Source: Cydia pomonella (Eukaryota > Arthropoda > Insecta > Lepidoptera > Tortricidae). From it: a stretch of DNA of 64,000 bases. Where the stretch lies: NCBI RefSeq assembly GCF_033807575.1, contig NC_084706.1:23412725-23476724 (forward strand), given 5' to 3'. The position numbers and the translations under genes are program-made. The notes under the pieces are model-generated. The model ran no database searches and was not told where the DNA came from. It was given only the letters and a program-made list of their open reading frames with translations. This document shows, piece by piece, positions 41,756 through 55,600 of this stretch. Numbering within the stretch: the first letter of the stretch is position 1; every line of letters starts with the position of its first letter.

Positions 41756-44700
41756 TCATAGCTCATTTCTTTCTATAAAATTTAAAATCTTATCAGTGAT
41801 CATTTTTCGCGCGCCTTCGTCAAAAACGAACTTGCAGGCATCAAGGGACAGTCTGACCAGCTTCGATCTGTCCAAGCCGAAGGTCTGCGCGCAAATCTCG
41901 TACTCCTGAGACAGTGACGTCCCAAAAACACCTTTGTCATCGGTCTGTAACAAAGTTATACAATTTCCAATTTAATTGACGACCGGTCTAGCCTAGTGGG
42001 TAGTGACCCTGCCTGTGAAGCCGATGGTCCTGGGTTTGAATACCAGTAGCATATATTTGTGTGATGAGCACAAATTCCTGGGTCATGGATGTTTTCTATG
42101 TATTTAAGTATTTGTATATTATATATGTAGGGGACGTGGTGAAATGATATGCAGTTTTTAAGTAACAAAACGTAAGGGTGTTTGGACAGCGAGAAGCATG
42201 TACCTTAGCGCGTGATTCTATACATCGACTGACCGCTGAGAGCCAATGACAAATCTCCGATTGTCCCCCTCCTCTCCCGCTCCCCTCGGTCGCCCTGAAC
42301 CGGCACATTCCACTCAGACTTCCAGGCACCCACTTTTTAATAAAAAATATAAAATAAATTACAAAAGAAAATCGCGTCGCTTACATACCCCACCCCAGTG
42401 CTGCATCAGCACTTACTCAACTTCAGTAGGTACATATGCGACGCGTGCAGCTGATCGACGTAGTGTTCCGGATTTGGTTTTTATCTGCACCACTCTTATG
42501 CGGCCGTCTCTTCCCGGAATCACTTCCTGTATCCTTCCTTTAGGCCAAACGTTACGGGGTGACGCAGGATCCACAACCAATACCAGATCTCCCACTTGTA
42601 AGGGTCGTTGGTCTTGGTGCCACTTCTGGCGAGGGATCATCTGTGGCAGTACTTCTCGTACCCACCGCTTCCAAAATAGGTCTGCAAGTCGTTGAGAGGT
42701 TCGCCATTGTTTACGAAGGTACATGTCGGAGTGATCAAATAAACCGAGAGTCGGTAAGTTGGAAGAACTACCAAGTAAAAAATGATTTGGCGTGAGGGCT
42801 TCATCACTTTTCGGTTCAACTGTGACGTGTGTAAGCGGGCGACTGTTTACCATCTGTTCGACCTCTGCCATGAACGTGCTCAAAACTTCATCTCGCGGAG
42901 CCTGTTCTTTTAATACCACCTTGAGTGATGCCTTTATTGATCGAATAAGTCGCTCCCACGCGCCAGCCCAGTGGGGGCTAACTGGTGGCAAAAAATTCCA
43001 AGTGGTGCCATATTTCAAGGCCAAATCTTTTAATGCGGTGTGATTTAATTCACTAATAGACTTCTTAAGTTCATTATCAGCCCCTCTCAAGTTTGTGCCA
43101 TTATCCGAGAAAATTTGCTGAGGCCAACCACGACGCGCCGCCATCCTTCGCAGAGCCATTATTAGTGCGTCAGCTGTGAGCCTCGTGACTATTTCTATGT
43201 GAACAGCTCGCATGGTAAGACACGTAAATAAAACTCCATACCGCTTTTCTCGACGTCTCAATACTGTTGCTTCCATTGGTCCGTACAAATCAATGCCACA
43301 GAACGTAAACGGGCGCTGATGGTGGGCCATGCGAGCAGGAGGTAAGTCACCCATTCTAGGTGGTTGCGGTTGCGCTTTTTTTATTCTACAGAACATGCAC
43401 TTACTGCTTACATGTTTCACAGTTGGACGAATTCGAATAACCCAGTATTTCTGTTTCAGGTTGTTTACCACTGCTTCTTGATTTCCATGTGCGGCCGTCA
43501 CGTGATAATGTTTTACAATAAGCTTAGTAACGTAATTACTTCCATCGAGGATCACGGGTTGTTTTGTCTCCGGTAGTACCTCCTGGGCCGCCCCAATTCG
43601 TCCGTCGACGCGCAGAATACCGTGTTCATCGAGAAATGGGGTCAAGGTAAGTAATCTGCTTTTCCGGTCTAAATTTCTTTTATTTTTCAGGTTATCCAGG
43701 TCTTCAGGAAAGGACTGCGCTTGAGAATATTTGATTAGCAAGCGCTCCGCCTTTTCCTTCAGGTCTCCATTAATCTCGCAAGTAAGTTTTTTAGATTTAT
43801 TTATAAATATAAGTATAGCGCAGGTAGCTCCAAGTAATCTTAACCACGATGAAAACCTTTCAGGTTCAGGAACAGCTGGTAAGTTTTCAGGAGATACATT
43901 TACAATCATTGTATACTCTAAATCCAAAGGGTTAGGCTTCGTCAGCTGTTTATTTGAAGGCCAAGTTTCCTCATTGCCATACAAAAAGTCGGGACCGTGA
44001 AACCATTCATTTTCCAGCATTCTGAGTTCACAGGTGTCTCGTGTAGCAATATCAGCTACGTTCATTTTCGTAGGTACGTATCTCCATTGAGCAGATTGAG
44101 TTAATTCATCTAATTCCCCGAGCCGATGCGCCACGAACGCTTTATAGGTACGTGCATCGTTATATATCCAGTGAAGCACACAGGTCGAATCAGTCCAGTA
44201 ATAAATTTTCTCCGTGCTCATTTTGTGTTCCTTGATTATACTATGTGCTAGTCTCGCTGCTAGACATGCACTTTCTAATTCTAATTTTGGAATACTTCTA
44301 TGTTTAGTAGGTGAAATTCGGCATTTACTCGAAATAAATGCTAATTGCCACCGGTTATTGTTATCTAACCAGCGCCAGTACGCTACGGCGCATAAGGCTT
44401 GCGATGACGCGTCACACAACAAATGAAGTTGTAGGTTTGTATACATAGCCGGCCGGCGGCCTGCACTATCCGGTGCATTCGGTGCATCGTCTGTCTCACT
44501 CGCACGCGTGGCGGCTTGATAGTATCGGGGCAGGCGCACTGAACTTACCCGTTTCAATAGCTCGAGGAATTCGATCCATTTTTTAAATAATTCTTCCGGA
44601 ATCATGTCGTCCCAAAGTAATCCTTGTGCCCATGTATCACGGATTATTATTTTTCCTCTTATTGTTATCGGTGATAGGAACCCATACACATCGAATATCG

Positions 44701-46648
44701 ACATAACAACTCTCAGCATTTCTCGCTTTGTAGGTATCTTCTCTCCAGATATGATTGCCTCCGGTATGCGTTTGAAAGAGACATCAAAACCAAGTAAGTC
44801 CTCCTTTGGAAACCAAACTAATCCGAGCGTACGTTCGCCATTATCTTGTTGATCGATTTTGAACCTTATGGCCGTTGAACCTAAGTTCTCTTTTGGTAAA
44901 CTGTTTATTAATGTTTCACTGTTGCTCGTCCAGTTACGAATGTTAAAACCGCCTTGTTTATGTATATACGCCACTTCTTGTACCACTTTTATTGCAGTTT
45001 CTTCGTCCTCAAAACTATCAATGTAATCATCTACATAATGTTGTTTACATATTGCAGATACGGCGGCCGGCATCGATGACTCATAGCGCACGGCGTTCTT
45101 GTTTTTTATGAACTGCGAAATAAATGGTGCACAATTTGCTCCAAATATTAAACATGTCATCTTATACGTTTTTATAGGGTCGTCAGGAGCAGCGGAGCCT
45201 TCAGACGTGTTTCTCCACAAGAAACGAAATGCATCTTGATCTTCAGGGATGATTTTCACTCTTAGGAACATATCTTGGATATCTCCAGTTATTCCGATTT
45301 TATTTTCGCGAAATCGAAGCATTATTCCATATAACGATACGAGCAGATCAGGTCCTTTATACAGGTAATCATTTAAACAAACGCCATTATTTTTGGATGC
45401 GCAATCGAATACGAGCCTTAATTTTTGTTTGTTAGGGTTGTCAACCCCGAAATGCGGCAGAAACCATGTTTTTGGCGTGAGCTTCGGGTTGCTGACCTCC
45501 ATTGCGTAATCGTTATCGAACAGGTGATTTATTCTTTCAGTGTACCTTGATGCATAGCCAACATCCCGTTTCATTTTTCTTTCCACTCCCTTAAGTCTAG
45601 AAAGTGCATTACCATAGGATTCAGTCATGTTGCAATTAAGATCTTTCCATGGAAGCCCAACGTGCCACCTGCCTTCTAACAATCTAGCCGTTTGTTCCAA
45701 TCGCTCCTGTGCGCGCAGGTCCTCGGAGTTCTGGCGTGGATTACATGAAACGCCCATGGATTCAATGGTAAAAGAGCGGCGTACTTCTTCGTGTATTTCT
45801 CGTAGTGCACGCTCATTTTGGTCCTGCAGGTCCTCAGTTATAAATAAGGTTGAATCTAGCCGCTGGCCCTTGTCGCGCGGTGCTGTGATACGGCCGTGAA
45901 CACACCAGCCTAAGACAGTCTGAGTTATGTAAGATCCTTCGGACTTGCCCTTTATTATTTGCAGTGGCATCATAAGATGATAGTGATCCTGCCCTATTAA
46001 CAGCTGAGGCTTCTCATAACGAGTGTTACATAATTGATTTTTAATTTCAACCTTAAGGTCATAATGCGTAAGGTTCACTTTAGATGCATTTTGCGAAGGC
46101 AAGTTTAAGTCTGTAACACTGCGAGCACGTAGCGTAAACATCTGTCCATCTTTGTTCGACACATCAAAGTCCACTACCTCACTTTCGCACTTAAGTTCGG
46201 TGTTACTCCATGCCCCACTAACGCACATTTTTTGTTTGGTACCATGCAATCCGGCGCGGGCGGTGAGGTCGGCGCTTATCAGTGATACCGTCGAGCAATT
46301 GTCCAATAATGCAGTGGCACTAATTATACCGTTAGGTCCGTGTATGTAAATAGGTACAGCTTGTAACAAAACTTTGCAGCTTGTCGAGTTTATGTTTGTA
46401 ACAGTCTCAGATCGCGTTTCACTCACATCAGTGTCTATTATTTCCGTAATATTCACACTAGATTGAAGATTTGAATTATTGGCGTGCGAAATGTAATGTA
46501 ACAAGCGGTGATGGGATTGTCCACAGTTTTCCTTATCGCAACAGGGCGCAGGACAGGTTTCTTTGTTATGGCGCGACACTAAACATTTATAGCATAATCC
46601 ATGACGTTTCACATAGGCCCACCTGTCTTTGCGAAGCGATTTTTTAAA

Positions 46649-46681
<33 letters not shown>

Positions 46682-49600
46682 TTCTGGCTTTTGTTACATT
46701 AGCCAATGTCAAGTTGTAATGGGATTAAAAGTTAGGGAAACTAGGAATTAGGAAGTACGGATATGACGAAAATTTGGAAAGGGAAGGATTGGATTTACTG
46801 TAATATATATAATTATAATTATTATATGCTATATTTTAATATCATTCTTTTCTAAAAATACAGATAAGATTTTATAAATATCATACGAGTTACTAAATAA
46901 CAAGCAAATTATGGATGTAGGAAATGGGATGCGTAATGATTCAAGGCTGGAAAGAAAATCAGACCGATCATGAAGAGAGCATGCAAAAAAAATATGGTTC
47001 AGGTCCCCATAGTCACCACAAGAACAAAGAGGATCCGGCTTTTTATTTATTATGTGTAAATGCGCCGGAGAACAAACATGCCCCAGACGCATTCTACACA
47101 GAATAGAAGTTACAGTTTTCGAAAAAAATATTTTGCTAAACCATGGTTTCCGTGGAATTGACGGCTGAATATGCCTATAATGTACACCTTTTGCGGTTTC
47201 CTTATTCCAAATCTCATTCCAATCCACATACAAATACACTTTTGACAAATTTATTAAGTCATGACAATAATTATGGTATGGCACAATGTCTCCCACGTGA
47301 ATAGCCTCATTTGCCAATTGGTCCGCTCTTTCATTCCCAGGAATGCCCACATGGCTTGGTATCCAAGCCAGCACGACAGCACAACTCTTCTGTGAACATT
47401 TATATAAAAGATTCCTAATATTAAAGACAACTGGAGATTGTTTATGAGTCTTAAATGGGAACCTCGTTATGGCTTCTAAAGCACTGCGAGAGTCTGAAAA
47501 AATTATGGTTTTAGGTATCTTCAGCATAAGTATATATTCTATAGCTTTAAGTAGACCATAACATTCACCAGTGTAGACGGAAGTTTCAGGTGGCAGTTTG
47601 ATAAGTTGTAATCCTTTGTATTGTGAATGGAAAATTCCAACACCAACACAACTCCTATCGCCATGTTTGGAGGCATCTGTGTATAAACAGTGCCAATTAG
47701 CCCATTCAATGTTAAGAAGGTTAATAAATTCTATTTTTGGATTAATATCGCTTTTAGATAAGCCTATGTTAAATCTAATATCTGGATCTATAATGAGACT
47801 GTTGTAGTCGTGTTGATATAAAGGAAGTGTCGCGCTTCTGTAAGTGGGTGCTTCTAAACTTTGATATTTTTTATAGCTCTTAACAAGACAAGGAGAATCC
47901 TTAAGGGCCCAATAATTACAGGTTCCAACCAGTTCTGCTAATTGTTTTACTTTTGAAAGTAGTGGATGAGAATCTAATTGCAGAGTACGAAAAAAGAATT
48001 TATCACAGAGGAACTGTCTTCTAAACGCAAGGGGTGGATCACAGCATTCTACTTGTAAGCAACTTATTGGACTTGATTTCATTGCACCTGTGACCAATCT
48101 TAAAGCCTTAGACTGAATAGAATCAATTTTTTTGATTGCTTTAACATTTCCAGGGTGTAGAAGGAAAGTGCCATAATCTAAAACACTTCTAATCAAAGCG
48201 TTATACAGCAATGTCATAGTAAAAGGATGAGCCCCCCACCAGACTCCGGTCAGACATCTTAAAATGTTCAGATTCCGTTCACATCTTAATACAATATTTT
48301 CAAAATGAGGAAGTCCAGTAAGTTTACAGTCTAATATAACTCCCAAAAATTTTACACTATCTTTAATTACCAATGGAATACCATTATAATGCACGTTAAT
48401 AGGTGGAATATTTTTCATTCGTGAAAAAACTACAACAGAACTTTTAGACGGCGAAAGATCTAATCCATTATTATTCAACCAATTATTTAAGGCACTCAAA
48501 GATGATGATAATATATTACTAATGTTTTCTAAAGATCGCCCAGAAACATATAATAGCAAATCATCGGCGTATTGAAGAACATTAACCTGCCCTTCAACAG
48601 AAAGTTCCAAATCATAAGTATAAATGTTGTATAGTAAAGGACTCAAGACAGATCCTTGTGGCAGACCCTTCCAAACTGTTCTTTTAATGACTTCATTTCC
48701 AGACTGGTCTAATGGATACTTTATATACCTTTCATGTAACATATTTATTATAAAATTAATCAAAAAGTTAGGAACATCTAGTTGAATTAATTTATTTTTT
48801 AAAACTGAAATATTGACGTTGTCGTACGCAGCATTTATATCTAAAAAAGCAGCAACTAAAGAGTCATTTTTAGAGAAACTTATTCTGATATCTGTGGTAA
48901 AAATGCTTAAACTGTCAAGAGTACATTTACCTTTCCTGAAACCAAATTGATTACATGATAAAAGTTTATTATGTTCTATAAACCATTCCAATCGAATTTT
49001 TACTAAGTGTTCGGCAACTTTGGCTAGTACAGTTGATAAAGCTATGGGCCTATACGATGTGGGATCTGAATTGGGTTTATTTGGCTTCTGTATTAAAATC
49101 AATGTTTGAGTCCTCCACTCTTTAGGAACAAAACCTGTTATCATAACATTATTAATTAAAGAAAGAAAGTAGCAAAGACTGTTATCATCAAGTTTTGACA
49201 AGAAAGAGTAAGGAATCCCGTCTTCACCGGGTGCAGAATCTTTAGTTGATGAAAGTACTCCTTTCAGTTCAAAAAGTGAAAAGGGGGAATTTAAAACATC
49301 TTCAGCATTATTATTACCTAGCAAAAGTGGCCTTAGAATCATAGGGTGTTCTGGGACATAAGGAGGACCCAAACGATCCATGACTTGTTCTGCTAAAAGT
49401 GGAGATATTTTACTCACTGTGACTTTAAATGCCGATCTAAACCTTCTAATGTTTTGCCAAACTATTGATGGTGAAACATTAGGACTTAATGATTTGCAAA
49501 ACCTATGCCATCCTTCAAACTTTTTGGTTCTAAGTAACTCTTTAGTGGATTTAGCAACTTCTAAGTAATTATCAAAGTTATTATCAGTCATTTCATGACA

Positions 49601-52600
49601 ATACTTCCTCTCTGCCTCCTTTCTTTGCTTAATTGCAAGAGTGCAATCTGAATCCCACCAAGGTGGGGATGGTATGGATTCTGGACCGCTGCTTTTTAAT
49701 GGAAAGGTTTCATTAGCAGCTTCAATCAAAGCTGTGGCAAATGCTTGTGAACTGTCTAATATATTTAAATTGCTTATTTCAGATAAATTATTAATTTTTT
49801 GCTCAACAACCTCTCTATACTGATTCCATCTATCATCATTCAGCTTATGTTTTATACGGGGATGTCTGACATGTCTTTGAGGTTTCTTGAAAAAAGGAAA
49901 GGTAATGAGAATAGGAAAATGGTCACTACCATACGTGGAAACTGCAGTTGACCAAGATAGAGATGAAGCAAGATCGGGAGTACAAATGGACAGATCAATT
50001 GCACTAGGATTTCGTGCAAGCCTAGTTGGAGATCCAGTGTTTAATATGAATAAATTACGTGAGCTAATTAGTTCCAGCAATTTTTCTCCATAGTATAAAG
50101 TTTGAGCAGAGCCCCAGAACTCATGGTGAGCATTAAAATCTCCTAAGCATACAAATGGTTTAGGCAGGAACTTAAAAAGTTGTTCAATTTCTTTAAAAAT
50201 ATTGTTATTAGGTTTTTTATAATACAATGATACAAAACAAATGCTATTTACAACTACTGCTATAACAGATAGTTCATCACTATGTACAGGTAGTGTGATA
50301 TAATCATATGTTAATGAGTTTTTGACAAGTATGGCCACACCACCATACCCATCAGGCCTGTCCTCTCTTAGACAGACATATCCTGGTATTTTAAACAATG
50401 AATCCCTTTTCAACCATGTCTCTTGAAGACAAAGTAGAAAGGGATCATATTTATTAATAACATGTATTAAATCTTGTTTCCTATTGATTAGGCTGCGAAC
50501 GTTCCACTGAACCACTAGAGCTCTCTGATCCATTATTATTGTTTCTGAGTTGGTATAAAGCATTAATAACTGCTGCAACGTTGGACGGTGATACTGTGTT
50601 AGATTGGGACATTAAATTCATAAGAGCTTTTACTATATCATCAATACTAGGCTTCTCTTCTTTGTTACTATTAAACACAGGTTTTTCCCTATGGATAACT
50701 GGTTGTCTTATTATTTCTGAATGTGCATTTCTATCATACCCTTTGCCTAACTTTACAGGAGCTCTGGGTTTAAGATAAACAGTTTTTTTATAAGATTGGT
50801 TATTTAACATTGGTATTATATCCTGGTTACTCTGCAAATCATGTTGTGTTTGTGAGGAAGATGACAATGGTGTTGCAAGCAAGGCCTCAGCATATGACAC
50901 CTTAGACACAGGTGGGTGAATTTTGGAAGCTTCCATGTAAGAGATGCAACTTTTGCTCATAGTTTCTTTAATAGCTCTTTGTCTGTTAAATTCTAAACAT
51001 TTTTTACTAGTGGCTTGATGTGAACCTTTACACAAGCAACACTGATAGTCATCCTCATCTACATGACAAGATTCACCGGAGTGACCTTGTCCACACTTGA
51101 AGCACCTTGGATTTGAACGGCACTGATTTTTAACATGTCCAAACCGACAACAAAGGAAGCACTGAACCGTAGGATATATATAGAGTTCTACTGGCAAGGC
51201 CATGTAGCACATGTACACCCGGGTAGGTAATACTTGCCCATCAAAAGTAAGTATAACTGTACCTGTATTCACAAATTGAGTAATGTTATTGACAACAATT
51301 TTCCTTTTTATTCTTCTTATTTTAATAATTGGCCCACAGCCAATTGGCAGGTTAATAGAAGTCTGTACTTCATCATCAGTCAAGTCAAGTGGTACACCTT
51401 TAATCACTCCCATGCGTGTGACATTGAATGTTGGGATGAAAGCATTGTATTTGTTTTTTCCTAAGTTTTCATTACATAGAAAATTGTTAGCATCAGTGAA
51501 TGTAGCAAATGCAATGCTGACACGATTTCTCCCTATTCGTTTAAGACTGCCGTTCACAACGCCTTGCACGTTATTTTGTCGCATAAAGCGACCAAAAGTT
51601 ATTGGATGTAAAGTTGTGCCATCAGTGTTGGCTTCTTTTTGAACATGTACAACGTAAGGTGCAACATCGGACTGTTGGTAGCGGTCACGACCAATGGGCA
51701 CATGAGTAGGTGTGGAGTTATTAAGTGTATTTGTATTTTCAGAATTCGAATTTACAATGGGATTCAGCTTTTCAGTTTGTTGTGGATGGCTGGCATTATC
51801 TTTCAATTTTGATTGGTTTACACAAACACAATCTGTATCTTTTATCTTGTTTGAACCAGATTTGCGTTTTCTTTTATTACAATTGGTACACATTCGTGAA
51901 AGTATTTTCCTTTTTAAAGTTACGTCCGTAGTATTTGATACATCAGTATCCATCGATGACTCTATCGCAGAAATTAAAATATCCATTGGTGTTTTTGACC
52001 CTGAGGGAATCGTTCCCCCAGGGTCAGGGGGCTGGCCATCCCCCATAAGAAATTACATATAATTATCACTTACCGATTACTATATACACCTAACTACTAA
52101 AAATAATTAATAAGTGAATCTAAATCTACAAATATATACACTAAATACAGACTCCAATCCTTTAAAATACAATTTCAAAAACTAGTTACGAAAAACCGCG
52201 TCCACCGCGCCTGAAGTTTCCCGCCCTTTTTTCTAAACATTTTACAGTCTGTTATGTCGTGTTTAGAGGTACGACAAAATTTACACTTATCGTCACTTAG
52301 TTCATTCTGCACTAGCACGGTTTGAGAGCGGTAACAATCACTTTGTTTACGTTTACTATCACTGTAAGTGTTCGCGAGGATTACAGCTGTTTTTGATATT
52401 TTGAGAGCTTCGTCATTTAAAAATTCCGACAGAATGACGAGCCGGGGTTTCTTGCCGTCGTTGATAAGCGGGTAGCTATAGTCGACCCATTTCGATATTA
52501 ACACAGTTGGCAATTTTGACAGAATTACAGATATGATTTTCATCCCCCTTAGGTACTCATCATGACCAATAGCTGTTACTGCTGCAACGTAATTCTTAAC

Positions 52601-55600
52601 CTTCACGGAGAAAGACACTATGTCCTTATGATATTCTTGAGACATCACCGGCAGTTTGTTGATGCTTTGTACAATTTTTGAAATAATAATATCGGGATTC
52701 CCAAACTGTAACTCTAGAGTGGACATCACTAGATCTGGCGCAGTAGCTCCAATTAACAGAGAAGTTACTGCTTCTTTAGCTGGTCCCTGAAGGCATTTTC
52801 GTAGCCTCCATAGGTTTTCTTTGTCGTTGAAATTGCACACTTCAGTTGATTCGTCATACGCCTGCTTGAATTGGAGCCACTCCATTGGGTCACCGGAAAA
52901 AGAGGGTAAATCTCGCGGCGTGCAGAGGCGGCTCAACATTCGAGCGTTAGGTCCATTCGTAGAGGAGACTGCGGCTATGTCTTTGAGTGCCGTTGCCAGT
53001 AGGTGAACTGTATCTTCGGTGCCGTCGCGCGCTGGTGCAGCCGGCGCGGGCGGCGGGTACAGCTTGTCCAATGTGTTTTCCGTTGGTGGCACAGGCTGCT
53101 CTTTCAGTTCCAGTTGACTGCGTTCTAACCATTTCTCCACTTCTTTGTTTGTGTGAATTTCACTAGCTTCCGATTGTGAACTGTATTCTTCTTCTTCTTC
53201 TTCATCCAATTGTGCTAGGTCCGCCGCTAGCTTTTTGTCGATTAATTCCATTTGTATACGCGCTTTTGCTTCTGCCGCTTCTAATTCTAGCAACTTCTTT
53301 CTGGCCACGACTGAAGAACGCGCAGAACCTGATGCTTTTGACTTTCGAGTAGATTTTATAGATTTCGATTTAGGAATTTCCTCCATTCTGCACTTTTCAC
53401 TTGCACTACCCACATCTACAGTAATTGTTTTATCGAGTAGCTCCTTTTTCTTATCTATCGATTTTATTTTTGCAGGTTCGTCGTTTTGAGTCGCTTGGCA
53501 AACTGGTTTCTGCTTCTGCGTAGGTATTTCCTTTTCGGCCTTAAGCTCCTTTTGCTTTTCTTCTTGTTTCTTAACACTGCTCCGTGTGTTCATTTTTCGT
53601 ATCGGAGTCCGGTACATTCAGAGTTCAGGATCAGGTTCGAAGACCAGCGTGTAGGGGACGTGGTGAAATGATATGCAGTTTTTAAGTAACAAAACGTAAG
53701 GGTGTTTGGACAGCGAGAAGCATGTACCTTAGCGCGTGATTCTATACATCGACTGACCGCTGAGAGCCAATGACAAATCTCCGATTGTCCCCCTCCTCTC
53801 CCGCTCCCCTCGGTCGCCCTGAACCGGCACATTCCACTCAGACTTCCAGGCACCCACTTTTTAATAAAAAATATAAAATAAATTACAAAAGAAAATCGCG
53901 TCGCTTACAATATATATTGTTGTCTAAGTATCCACAACACAAGCCTTATTGAGCTTACCGTGGGACTTAGTCAATTTGTGTACGAATGTCCCTATAATAT
54001 TTATATTTATTTATTTATTTGGTATTTTCTTATATATATCGATTTTGACGACCGGTCTAGCCTAAGTGGGTAGTGACCCTGCCTATGAAGCCAATGGTCC
54101 CCGGTTCGAATCCCGGTAAGGGCATTTGTTTGTGCAATGAACACCGATATTATAATGTATTTATATATACATATATGCGTTGTATATCGTCGCCTAGCAC
54201 CCATAATACAAGCTTTGCTTAACTTAGTTTGGAGCTCGGTCGATCTGTGTAAGATCGTCCCCAAATATTTTATTTATTTATATTCGAGCGCCTTTGAAAA
54301 TAGAATAGCAAAGTAGTTTTGCGTTTTGTTTCATAAACATAAGAACCACTATGACATTAATAAGCAATACCGTATATTTAGTGGCGCCTAGTTGTGCTGG
54401 GTATTTTATGGTACGACTACGCGAGACTAATTGTCGAGACAGCGCGTCGGGTTGTCGAAACTATAACCATAGTACAAAGAGTGGGGAAGTAGGTTATCTT
54501 CATACAAATGCACCGCGCGCAGCTTGTATGTGTGCGCCATAGTATCTTTACGTCGCCGCACGCACACTCAAACAAAATATGAAGATAACCTACTTCCCCA
54601 CTCTTTGTACTATGCTATAACACTGCCATTTGCTTCATGAATGTATACCGCAAGAATAACAAAATATACCATGTAGTCGAGCCATGTAGGATTATACGTG
54701 GAAACTGATCCCCTCATTGGACATATCTATAAAGCGAAGAGAATTTGAAATAGAGGTGACTTGCCAAGGAAAACTTTGTGTACCCACAGTAAATTTACTG
54801 CCATCTTTCAACACATAATTAAAACTTTTAGAACTAACTTTGATCCTTATTCTTTCACAAATATGTGTTAAGTTTGTTAAATATCAAAAGTGGCGCCATC
54901 TACTAGATCAAAGGCCAAAGGTATGACAGCATCGTTTCGTGCGATGGCGCCACAACTTTTAGTCGATGCCCGGTAAGACGGCGACACTATTTGATATTTA
55001 ACAAATTTAACACATATCAGTGTAAGAATAAGGATCAAAGTCAAATTGGCTTTCTAAAATAATCATGTGTCGAAAGATGGCAGTACATTTACTGTGGCTA
55101 CAAAATTTTCTTTGACAATCCACCTCTATTTCCAATTCTCTGTCTAAAGCCAGTTATGTTATAAAAATTATAATTATTAAATAAACTATTCACATACACA
55201 GATTATTACGGGCACCATGGCTTCACAGCACTCCTTGAACTGATGGGCATCATAACTTGCTATCAGCTTTGTATTTACATTGCTAGTCAAGCAAATTTCT
55301 GAAACAAATGCAAAGTAGATAGTCGAAGGGCTCATCCATTACGTGACACGTTTAGGGGAGGGAGAGGGGTCAAGAAAACGTGACTTATTGTGACAAGGGG
55401 GAAAGGGGAAATCACAAACTTTGAATTTTGACAAATAAGTATTCAATTTTGTAATTAAATAAGTGAGTAGTAACATGTTTTAAAGCCTGACCAGTAATAT
55501 ATGATCACGCGCCATATTGCGGAATTTCATTGGAACTAAATTTTCCATACTAAACTGAACTGTCACCCCATACATGAGAATAACAGCGCCCTCTTGACAA

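Larger units (their letters stand above)
46645..52243 (-). mobile_element. Full-length non-LTR retrotransposon (LINE) inside the BEL/Pao element
   Basis: The minus-strand element runs from about 52233 to a 30-nt poly(A) tail (30 T at 46651-46680). TAAACATTTT occurs at both edges (46645-46654 and 52234-52243), a 7-10-bp target-site duplication whose exact length is blurred by the poly(A). It has a short 5' UTR, two long overlapping frames and a short 3' UTR. AP-type endonuclease, reverse transcriptase and RNase H together suggest the I-like group rather than Jockey, but clade is not certain. Confidence 0.93.
42126..53909 (-). mobile_element. BEL/Pao-type LTR retrotransposon (contains an inserted LINE)
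   Basis: Bounded by two 260-bp LTRs (TGT...ACA on the plus strand) that I find identical, with a 5-bp ATATA duplication at 42121-42125 and 53910-53914. Subtracting the LINE leaves about 6.2 kb, normal for the superfamily. Internal order on the minus strand is gag-like DUF1759 region, zinc knuckle, aspartic protease, reverse transcriptase, RNase H, integrase, DUF5641-type end. No envelope-like gene. A G-rich tract (GGGGTGGGGTA, minus strand, about 42386-42396) next to the downstream LTR fits a polypurine tract. It lies inside SINE copy D, in the last ADAL intron, same strand as the gene. Confidence 0.95.
41978..54022 (+). mobile_element. tRNA-derived SINE, copy D, split in two by a BEL/Pao element
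   Basis: The left piece 41978-42125 carries the tRNA head (GACGACCGGTCTAGCCTAGT, GGTTTGAATACC as decayed B-box) and the first half of the body. The right piece 53910-54022 resumes with TGTTGTCTAAGTATCCAC, ACAAGCCTTATTGAGCTTAC and the tail. The order and sequence match the unbroken copies A-C. Confidence 0.88.

Noticed and set aside
53630..53649. Primer-binding site next to the 5' LTR
   Set aside because: A TGG start is present 3 nt inside the LTR edge, but its pairing partner has the T-loop too close to the CCA end for an ordinary tRNA, so I did not annotate it.
42126..53909. Envelope-like gene that would make the BEL/Pao element a retrovirus-like particle producer
   Set aside because: No frame between the pol stop at 42413 and the 3' LTR can hold one; the stop is 27 bp from the LTR.
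24639..54280. tRNA genes at the B-box-bearing sequences
   Set aside because: They are followed by a common non-tRNA body and ATTT tail and occur in multiple copies, so they are SINEs. No complete cloverleaf is seen.
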